From an uncultured Coprococcus sp. (lineage in GTDB: Bacteria; Bacillota; Clostridia; Lachnospirales; Lachnospiraceae), in assembly GCA_900548315.1 (NCBI GenBank), contig URJU01000019.1:1-19386 (forward strand): a stretch of 19,386 bases of DNA, written 5' to 3'. Each line of letters starts with the position of its first letter. Position 1 is the first letter of the stretch. Of this stretch, positions 1-4,885 are shown in pieces. The notes under the pieces were generated by a model that had not been told where the DNA came from, made no database searches, and saw nothing but the letters and a program-made list of their open reading frames with translations. The position numbers were made by a program, and so were the translations under genes.

Positions 1-41
1 ACTACGCGTCTCGTGGGCTCGGAGATGTGTATAAGAGACAG
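1..41 (+). other. Nextera (Tn5) sequencing adapter, not genomic
   Basis: Bases 8-41 read as the 34-base Illumina Nextera read-2 adapter: the 15-base 5' part GTCTCGTGGGCTCGG followed by the 19-base Tn5 mosaic end AGATGTGTATAAGAGACAG (23-41). The seven preceding bases, ACTACGC, sit where the i7 index belongs; from memory they match the last seven bases of the oligo for index N719 (TACTACGC). This is untrimmed library adapter at a contig end. Nothing left of base 42 should be interpreted, and anything upstream of the first gene is missing. Confidence 0.97.
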
Positions 42-58
42 CTGACCCCTCCGTCCCC
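42..58. repeat. Partial or chimeric copy of a GC-rich REP-like repeat
   Basis: Directly after the adapter the sequence reads CTGACCCC then TCCGTCCCC. Both halves occur in the two fuller repeat copies at 1863-1885 and 12234-12257, but here they come from opposite orientations and the middle is missing. This is either a rearranged or partial element, or a chance resemblance over 17 bases. A contig ending in a multi-copy repeat would be ordinary assembly behaviour. Confidence 0.45.
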
Positions 59-98
59 ATGAGTGGATTAGAATACCATTACAGAGAGGTTGATATAT

Positions 99-1859
99 AT
101 GAGCAGAGTAATAGGAATAGATCTGGGAACAACAAACAGTTGTGTGGCAGTGCTTGAGGGCGATCAGCCAACCGTCATACCGAATTCGGAGGGCGGCAGG
201 ACCACACCTTCCATAGTAGCCATCACGAAGAATGGCGAGAGACTGGTGGGTGAGGCTGCCAGGAGACAGATGACTGTGAATGTGGACAGAACTATCACAT
301 CCATCAAGAGAGCGATGGGAACAACATACAGAAAGAGGATAGACGGCAAGGATTACTCGCCGCAGGAGATATCGGCCATCATACTTTCAAAGCTGAAAAG
401 TGATGCTGAGAGTTATCTAGGCAGATCGGTATCTGATGCAGTCATAACTGTCCCGGCTTATTTTGACGACAGCCAGAGGCAGGCGACCAAGGATGCCGGA
501 AGAATAGCGGGGCTGAATGTGCTTCGAATCATAAATGAGCCTACATCGGCGGCTCTTGCCTATGGCCTGGACAATGGTCAGGCGCAGAAGATACTTGTGT
601 ACGATCTTGGCGGAGGAACATTTGACGTGTCTGTTATAGAGATAGGGGACAGCGTCATAGAGGTTCTTGCCACCGCGGGAGACAATCATCTAGGCGGAGA
701 TGATTTTGATGAGAGGCTGCTGGACTACGTCATCAAGACCTTTAAAAAGGAGACAAAGGTCAATCTGGCGAAGGATATCACGGCATCCCAGAGAGTGAGG
801 GAGGCTTGTGAGAATGCCAAGAAGGAGCTCTCATTTGCGCAGACTGCACACATCAATCTGCCATTTATATCGACGGTGAAGAATCAGCCGGTGCATCTAG
901 ACATGACGATAACCAGGGAGCAGTTCAACGAGCTCACCTATGACCTGGTGGAGAGAACGGCGGGACCCGTGAATCAGGCGCTGTCCGATGCGGGCATAAC
1001 GAGAAATCAGATAGATAAAGTGCTGCTGGTGGGTGGCTCCACCCGTATACCGGCGGTTGTGGATAAGGTTCGTGCCATAACCGGCAGGGAGCCATCCAAG
1101 AATATGAACCCGGACGAGTGCGTTGCCATGGGTGCGGCGGTTCAGGGAAGCAAGCTCAGTGGCGAGCTCACCGTGTCGAATAAGGTGAATGACATTCTCC
1201 TCATGGACGTGACGCCTCTCTCGCTGTCCATCGAGACCCTTGGAGGCGTGGCAAATGTCATCATTCCGAGAAATTCAGCCATTCCGACCAGAGCGTCAAA
1301 GATATTTACCACGGCGGGCAATTTCCAGAGGGATGTCGAGATCAAGGTGTACCAGGGTGAGAGACATTTCACAAGGGATAACAAGCTGTTGGGCAACTTC
1401 AGGTTAAGCGGTATCAAGAGAGCCATGGCGGGAGTTCCTCAGATCGAGGTCACATTTGACATGGATGCAAATGGTATTCTCAAGGTTTCTGCTAAGGATC
1501 TTGGCAGGGGTGTGGAACAGCAGATAGTGATCACATCCAGCACCAACCTTTCGGAGGAGGAGATCCGCAGAGCAAGGGAGGATGCGAAGAAGTACGAGGA
1601 TGATGTGGCTGGAGCCAGAGAGTTCAAAGATATTATGAACGAGGCCGAGGCGTATGTATATAAGGTAGAGAATCTTCTTGAGACCAAGGGCGCACAGCTC
1701 GATAAAAAAGAAATGAAACGGATCAAGAGCGACTGCGAGTATCTGAGGAAACTTGTGACACGAACAGACATGAATCATGTAGATGACGTGGAGATGGGCA
1801 GGATGAAGGAAGCCTACAGACAGCTCCAGGAATCCGCAGAGAAACTGGAGACAATGTAG
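99..1859 (+). CDS. dnaK: DnaK-family Hsp70 chaperone (short paralogue)
   Basis: ATP-driven cytoplasmic chaperone of 586 residues. Visible motifs: phosphate-1 loop GIDLGTTNS (about 6-14), phosphate-2 DLGGGTFDVS (169-178), adenosine motif LLVGGSTRIPAV (309-320), and the interdomain linker ILLMDV (366-371) leading into a beta substrate-binding domain (to about 482) and a helical lid. The ATG at 99 is chosen over an upstream in-frame TTG at 90 because AGAGAGG (83-89) precedes it by nine bases and MSRVIGIDLG is the family N terminus. It is shorter than typical DnaK (about 610-640): the lid ends at LETM without the usual acidic tail, and the substrate-domain loop usually containing PPAPRG reads KRAMAG. 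No grpE or hrcA is adjacent and no CIRCE operator is visible in the 57 genomic bases upstream. It heads a cluster with a J-protein gene, suggesting a specialised second Hsp70 rather than the housekeeping one (inference). Confidence 0.95.
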   Translation: MSRVIGIDLGTTNSCVAVLEGDQPTVIPNSEGGRTTPSIVAITKNGERLVGEAARRQMTVNVDRTITSIKRAMGTTYRKRIDGKDYSPQEISAIILSKLKSDAESYLGRSVSDAVITVPAYFDDSQRQATKDAGRIAGLNVLRIINEPTSAALAYGLDNGQAQKILVYDLGGGTFDVSVIEIGDSVIEVLATAGDNHLGGDDFDERLLDYVIKTFKKETKVNLAKDITASQRVREACENAKKELSFAQTAHINLPFISTVKNQPVHLDMTITREQFNELTYDLVERTAGPVNQALSDAGITRNQIDKVLLVGGSTRIPAVVDKVRAITGREPSKNMNPDECVAMGAAVQGSKLSGELTVSNKVNDILLMDVTPLSLSIETLGGVANVIIPRNSAIPTRASKIFTTAGNFQRDVEIKVYQGERHFTRDNKLLGNFRLSGIKRAMAGVPQIEVTFDMDANGILKVSAKDLGRGVEQQIVITSSTNLSEEEIRRAREDAKKYEDDVAGAREFKDIMNEAEAYVYKVENLLETKGAQLDKKEMKRIKSDCEYLRKLVTRTDMNHVDDVEMGRMKEAYRQLQESAEKLETM

Positions 1860-1862
1860 CCT

Positions 1863-1885
1863 GGGGACGGAGGTACCTGACCCCC
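1863..1885 (-). repeat. REP-like GC-rich intergenic repeat, copy 2
   Basis: GGGGACGGAGGTACCTGACC followed by CCC, three bases after the dnaK stop. Its reverse complement matches the copy at 12234-12257 in 22 of 23 positions (TACC versus CACC in the centre). The element is an imperfect palindrome with complementary GGGG/CCCC ends. A further inverted repeat, CCCGATA (1883-1889) with TATCGGG (1909-1915), overlaps its right edge. Confidence 0.75.
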
Positions 1886-1902
1886 GATACGAAATGGAAG
1901 AC

Positions 1903-1931
1903 TTGGAATATCGGGTATCTTTATATATAAT
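1903..1931 (+). promoter_or_regulatory. Predicted sigma-A promoter of the zinc-ribbon gene
   Basis: -35 TTGGAA (1903-1908), 17-base spacer, -10 TATAAT (1926-1931). It lies between dnaK and the next gene, so the genes from 1962 onward can be transcribed independently of dnaK. The right arm of an inverted repeat (TATCGGG, 1909-1915) falls inside the spacer and could be an operator (inference). Confidence 0.6.
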
Positions 1932-1961
1932 ATTTAGTAAATTTCGAGGAGAATGGTGATT

Positions 1962-2357
1962 ATGAAAGACAAATTTATAAGATTTATGAGGTCCAGGTAC
2001 GGCAACGATCAGTTGTCATCATTTCTTACCTGGGGCGGATTGATATTTATGGTGCTGGATGCATTTATCAAGACAGGGATATTTTATTTCCTTGGGCTTT
2101 TCATGTTCGCTTACGGATATGTGAGGATCATGTCCAAGAATTATGACAAGCGTGCAGCGCAGAACAGATGGTTCATGGAGCATACCGCGGGCGTGAGAAA
2201 TATATTCAAGCGTGCAAAGAAACAGAAGGAAGCCGGCAAGGAATACAAGATATTTGTCTGCAGTAAATGCCAGCAGATGATCAGAGTTCCAAGGGGAAAG
2301 GGAAAGATAGAGATCAGATGCCCTAAGTGTGGCAACAGATTTGTGAAGAAGTCTTAG
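1962..2357 (+). CDS. Two-TM membrane protein with C-terminal zinc ribbon
   Basis: A 131-residue protein. Residues about 21-55 are hydrophobic and can form two closely spaced membrane helices. A basic segment (about 60-95) follows, then a cytoplasmic-looking zinc ribbon with CSKC at 100-103 and CPKC at 120-123. The ATG at 1962 is preferred over the in-frame ATG at 1953: AGGAG (1947-1951) lies ten bases from the former and only one base from the latter. It sits between dnaK and a DUF5685-type gene in a same-strand cluster. The zinc ribbon may recruit a partner or nucleic acid to the membrane; no specific function is recognised. Confidence 0.85.
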   Translation: MKDKFIRFMRSRYGNDQLSSFLTWGGLIFMVLDAFIKTGIFYFLGLFMFAYGYVRIMSKNYDKRAAQNRWFMEHTAGVRNIFKRAKKQKEAGKEYKIFVCSKCQQMIRVPRGKGKIEIRCPKCGNRFVKKS

Positions 2358-2411
2358 TAACAGCGCAGACTGATAAAGTCGTATATTGGAATACAGTGTG
2401 GAGATTGAGAG

Positions 2412-3344
2412 ATGTTTGGATATATAGTGGTGAACCAGCCTGAGCTTAAGATGAAAGAATATGATGAATACCGTAAGTATTATTGCGGCCTGTGCAAATC
2501 GTTGAAGGACAGATACGGTGCCAGAGGACAGATCAGTCTCAGCTACGACATGACATTTCTGGTGCTGCTTCTGACAGGGCTATATGAACCGGAGAAGTTT
2601 TCGGGCAGCCGAAGGTGCATCGCACACCTGGCATCAAAGAATACTTATGTACAGAATGAGTACACAGACTATGTTGCTGACATGAATGTGATCCTTACCT
2701 ATTATAAATGTATGGATGACTGGGACGATGAGCATATGTTTACCCGGAAACTTTATGCAGATGTGCTGCTCGCTGGGAAAAATGGCAGGAGACTCAAGGA
2801 AGATTATCCACAGAAGATTCGCATCATAGTGGAGAACCTCAAGGCGATAAGCGAGCTGGAGGACGCGGGATCTGATGATATGGACGCATTGTCGGGGCAT
2901 TTTGGCGATATCATGGCAGAGATCTGTGCACCAAGACATGATGAGTGGGAATCATATCTCAGGACAATAGGCTATTATTTAGGCAAATTTGTCTACATAA
3001 TGGATGCATATGACGATATAGAAAAGGATATAGGAGCAGGAAATTACAATCCGTTTGTATGCAGACTTGCACATGAGCTGGATGTTGATGTACAATCAGT
3101 GGGTGTGGATTCGCCCATAGAACCGGGCAAATGGCAGGAGCTTGCAGAGTGGACGAAGGACGTTCTGATGATGATGGTGGCTCCGCTTGCAAAGGAGTAT
3201 GAGATGCTCCCTATTATTGAGAATGTAGGAATACTCAGGAATATAATATACTCAGGGATATGGGAAGCGTATTATGCAACTACGAACAGAAGATGTGGAT
3301 GCGCAGAAGATAAAAATACAGATGGTGAAAATGCAGATAAATAA
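2412..3344 (+). CDS. DUF5685-type protein with isoprenyl-synthase-like Asp motifs
   Basis: A 310-residue, mostly helical soluble protein whose N terminus (MFGYIVVNQPELKMKEYDEY) I recognise as DUF5685-type. Residues 102-106 are DDWDD within YYKCMDDWDDE, and residues 190-214 read like the second Asp-rich signature of squalene/phytoene synthases: LG, three residues, then DAYDDIEKD (198-206) and NYNP (211-214). The 96-residue spacing of the two motifs fits the class I trans-isoprenyl synthase fold. An extra CGLC pair (25-28) and CIAH (69-72) could form a metal site, and the tail has CGC. The start has only a weak GAGA-rich ribosome site. It lies 54 bases after the zinc-ribbon gene and 93 bases before the J-protein gene. 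Enzymatic activity is inference; the family is formally of unknown function as far as I know. Confidence 0.85.
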   Translation: MFGYIVVNQPELKMKEYDEYRKYYCGLCKSLKDRYGARGQISLSYDMTFLVLLLTGLYEPEKFSGSRRCIAHLASKNTYVQNEYTDYVADMNVILTYYKCMDDWDDEHMFTRKLYADVLLAGKNGRRLKEDYPQKIRIIVENLKAISELEDAGSDDMDALSGHFGDIMAEICAPRHDEWESYLRTIGYYLGKFVYIMDAYDDIEKDIGAGNYNPFVCRLAHELDVDVQSVGVDSPIEPGKWQELAEWTKDVLMMMVAPLAKEYEMLPIIENVGILRNIIYSGIWEAYYATTNRRCGCAEDKNTDGENADK

Positions 3345-3379
3345 AAACGTCATCAAATACAAGATTACTTGATTATAGC

Positions 3380-3391
3380 ACTAGGCCTAGT
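3380..3391. promoter_or_regulatory. Perfect 12-bp palindrome upstream of the J-protein gene
   Basis: ACTAGGCCTAGT is a perfect 12-bp palindrome containing CTAG twice, a tetranucleotide that is rare in many bacterial genomes. It lies 46 bases before the J-protein start codon, in the 93-base gap after the DUF5685-type gene. I see no good -35/-10 pair spaced around it, so an operator role is only a possibility. Confidence 0.3.
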
Positions 3392-3437
3392 CAAAGACGA
3401 TTATAAATGGTCTGGTGAAAAGGATAGGGAACAGATT

Positions 3438-4238
3438 ATGAAAGATCCTTACGAGGTACTGGGACTCAAAAGAGGTGCCAGCGAAGAAGAAGTGAAAAAA
3501 GCATATAGAAGGCTGAGCCGCAAGTATCATCCGGATGCAAATATCAACAATCCCCACAAGGATGAGGCTGAGGAAAAGTTCAAGGAGATACAGCAGGCGT
3601 ACAAGTCCATTGTGAGTGGTGAGGCCGACCGTGCAAGTTACGGTGGTGCTGGTGGGTATGGAACCGGAAGCTCGCAGGGCTACGGCAGTAGTTATGGATC
3701 TGGCGGTTCTTATGGCGGAAACTCTTATGGTGGTTCGTCAGGAGGTTATGGACAGTACGACGATCCATTTGGTGGTTTCGGAGGATTTGGCCCATTTGGC
3801 TTTGGAGGATATCAGAGACAGAATGATTACGATCCAAATGACAAGGATTCCAGATATTTTCAGGCTGCGAAGAACTACATGAACAGCGGAAGCTATGAGG
3901 AGGCGAAAAACGTCCTCAATCAGATAGATAACCACGATGCCAGATGGCATTATTACAGTGGTGTGTGCAACGCCGGACTTGGCAATCAGATAAGAGCCAT
4001 GGAGATGATAAAGCGTGCGATGGAGCTTGATCCTGGCAATCAGGAGTACCGACAGGCATATGAGGCCATCAAGAGCGGACACCAGTGGTACATGGACAGA
4101 GGCGCCGGATACGGAATGGATATGCCGACTGGCGGAAAGTTCTGCAATAACCTTTGTACTATATGTACCCTCATGTCATGCTGCATGGGCGGTGTGCCTT
4201 GCGTGTGCTGCATGCCTGGTGGATATGGTAGAAATTAG
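3438..4238 (+). CDS. J-domain protein with Gly-rich linker, TPR-like helices and Cys-rich tail
   Basis: A 266-residue Hsp40-type co-chaperone. The J domain occupies residues 2-60 with the invariant HPD at 31-33, and this tripeptide should stimulate the ATPase of an Hsp70, most simply the DnaK at 99-1859. Residues about 69-125 form a Gly/Tyr/Ser/Phe-rich linker. Residues 136-212 form TPR-like helical pairs. The tail 236-258 holds eight cysteines (CNNLC, CTLMSCC, PCVCC). The DnaJ central CxxCxGxG zinc repeats and beta-sandwich domains are absent, so this is a class C J-protein, not DnaJ itself. The ATG at 3438 is used: AGGGA precedes it by seven bases and MKDPYEVLG is the standard J-domain start. 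An upstream in-frame TTG at 3369 would add 23 unrelated residues. The gene ends the cluster at a terminator. Confidence 0.92.
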   Translation: MKDPYEVLGLKRGASEEEVKKAYRRLSRKYHPDANINNPHKDEAEEKFKEIQQAYKSIVSGEADRASYGGAGGYGTGSSQGYGSSYGSGGSYGGNSYGGSSGGYGQYDDPFGGFGGFGPFGFGGYQRQNDYDPNDKDSRYFQAAKNYMNSGSYEEAKNVLNQIDNHDARWHYYSGVCNAGLGNQIRAMEMIKRAMELDPGNQEYRQAYEAIKSGHQWYMDRGAGYGMDMPTGGKFCNNLCTICTLMSCCMGGVPCVCCMPGGYGRN

Positions 4239-4248
4239 AACAGAAAAG

Positions 4249-4284
4249 ACAGACCTGTTGTGATGATGCAATAGGTCTGTTTTT
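4249..4284 (+). terminator. Intrinsic terminator of the Hsp70/J-protein cluster
   Basis: An 8-bp perfect stem, ACAGACCT (4249-4256) with AGGTCTGT (4273-4280), has a 16-base loop and is followed by a run of T. It begins ten bases after the J-protein stop codon. Confidence 0.85.
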
Positions 4285-4321
4285 ATGTAAAGTAATCATA
4301 TTTGGAGAGTTTGTTAAAAAC

Positions 4322-4352
4322 TGTCGTAGAACATCAACTATTGTGTTACAAT
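4322..4352 (+). promoter_or_regulatory. Predicted promoter of the small toxin-like gene
   Basis: An extended -10, TGT followed by TACAAT (4344-4352), with no good -35. TGTCGT at 4322-4327 occupies the -35 region. Transcription would start near 4359, giving a leader of about 40 bases. The promoter looks weaker than the opposing antisense promoter (4625-4653). Confidence 0.45.
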
Positions 4353-4390
4353 GGCAACATTGCCACCCCTAGACAGGCAAGGAAAGGGGG

Positions 4391-4422
4391 ATAGCATAAG
4401 ATGATAGGTTTTTTAATATCTT
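4391..4422 (+). repeat. Direct repeat over the toxin start codon (DR copy 1)
   Basis: Contains, in order, ATAGCATAA (4391-4399), TGATAG (4402-4407) and TTTAATATCTT (4412-4422). The same three blocks recur in the same order and orientation at 4586-4612. The copy spans the ATG at 4401 and begins right after the ribosome-binding site. A minus-strand RNA made from the second copy would therefore be complementary to this translation start. Confidence 0.85.
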
Positions 4423-4490
4423 TCGTTGTTTCTATCATAGCAAGTATAATCGCCTACTATATTTGCAAATGGCTGGATAGTGACAAGTAG
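4401..4490 (+). CDS. 29-residue hydrophobic peptide, putative type I toxin (Fst-like)
   Basis: The ORF has 30 codons including stop, starts with ATG and follows AAAGGGGG (4383-4390) at ten bases. Residues 1-21 are almost entirely hydrophobic (MIGFLISFVV, then IIASIIAYYI up to about residue 21), enough for one membrane span. They are followed by a Cys and a short charged tail, KWLDSDK. This hydrophobic-span-then-charged-tail design is that of type I toxins such as Fst, whose family often has a WLD-like motif at the same place. Supporting context: a matching direct repeat at 4586-4612, an opposing promoter at 4625-4653, a shared hairpin at 4539-4572, and leader complementarity to its own ribosome site. 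Expected action is membrane disruption when unrepressed, held off by the antisense RNA (inference). It could instead be a harmless small membrane peptide, but the surrounding architecture argues against that. Confidence 0.75.
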   Translation: MIGFLISFVVSIIASIIAYYICKWLDSDK

Positions 4491-4538
4491 CTCTGGCAAT
4501 CAGCACAAGGAACACGTCGCCTTGTCATAAAAGACGGA

Positions 4539-4572
4539 GAACCCCCTGGGAGTCGCCTCTCCCAGGGGGTTC
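4539..4572. terminator. Shared bidirectional terminator of toxin mRNA and antisense RNA
   Basis: A perfect 14-bp stem, GAACCCCCTGGGAG (4539-4552) with CTCCCAGGGGGTTC (4559-4572), and a 6-base loop TCGCCT. The T run is weak rightward (TTCGTGCCTTAT) and better leftward (TCTTTT). It lies between two converging transcription units. Another hairpin, ACAAGG (4505-4510) with CCTTGT (4520-4525), lies in the toxin 3' UTR. Confidence 0.8.
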
Positions 4573-4585
4573 GTTCGTGCCTTAT

Positions 4586-4612
4586 ATAGCATAATGATAG
4601 ATTTAATATCTT
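4586..4612 (+). repeat. Direct repeat in the antisense RNA gene (DR copy 2)
   Basis: ATAGCATAA (4586-4594), TGATAG (4595-4600) and TTTAATATCTT (4602-4612). All 26 of these bases are shared with 4391-4422. The toxin copy differs by an extra GA after block 1 and a longer T run before block 3. It lies just downstream of the predicted antisense start site. Confidence 0.85.
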
Positions 4613-4624
4613 CTGTCTGGTCAC

Positions 4625-4653
4625 ATTATAGCATATACGTGATACGTTTACAA
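4625..4653 (-). promoter_or_regulatory. Predicted strong promoter of the antisense RNA
   Basis: Read on the minus strand: -35 TTGTAA (4653-4648), 17-base spacer, extended -10 TGC then TATAAT (4630-4625). It points toward the toxin gene. The rest of the gap up to the glgP promoter (4654-4800) is AT-rich and holds nothing else I can identify. Confidence 0.65.
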
Positions 4654-4800
4654 TATTCTAGTAATCATCGAAAACGCATGAGCCCCCAATAAATTTCGAT
4701 ATTATCAGACATTTATCGATGCAGTGTGTAAAATGACTGTAAATTCTATTTGACTATAGTCTAATTTTATCGCGTTATTTAACAAATTTTTCCTCATGTA

Positions 4801-4829
4801 TTGTTAAAAAAAAAGGTTGATGATAGAAT
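4801..4829 (+). promoter_or_regulatory. Predicted sigma-A promoter of glycogen phosphorylase
   Basis: -35 TTGTTA (4801-4806), 17-base spacer, -10 TAGAAT (4824-4829), inside an AT-rich upstream tract with a run of nine A. The predicted leader is about 50 bases. Confidence 0.55.
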
Positions 4830-4885
4830 AAAACAGTGAAAATGGAAATAAATATAGTTATTTATCCAAGGAGGGAATGAATCAG

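Larger units (their letters stand above)
4529..4618 (-). ncRNA. Putative antisense RNA antitoxin, convergent with the small toxin gene
   Basis: A promoter on the minus strand (4625-4653) would start an RNA of about 90 bases near 4618. It runs leftward through the complement of the direct repeat 4586-4612 and ends after the 14-bp hairpin (4572-4539) at TCTTTT on the minus strand (about 4534-4529). Its 5' part is complementary to the toxin translation start (4391-4422) in three blocks totalling 26 bases, and its 3' hairpin is the complement of the toxin mRNA terminator. This mirrors RNA II of the par locus of plasmid pAD1, where separated direct repeats and a shared bidirectional terminator give the pairing sites. 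Both ends are predictions. Confidence 0.65.

Noticed and set aside
42..98. CIRCE or other heat-shock operator before dnaK
   Set aside because: No TTAGCACTC/GAGTGCTAA inverted repeat in the available 57 bases. More upstream DNA is missing because of the adapter.
3616..3882. 88-codon overlapping frame in the J-protein gene
   Set aside because: A product of the low-complexity Gly-rich repeat read in another frame.
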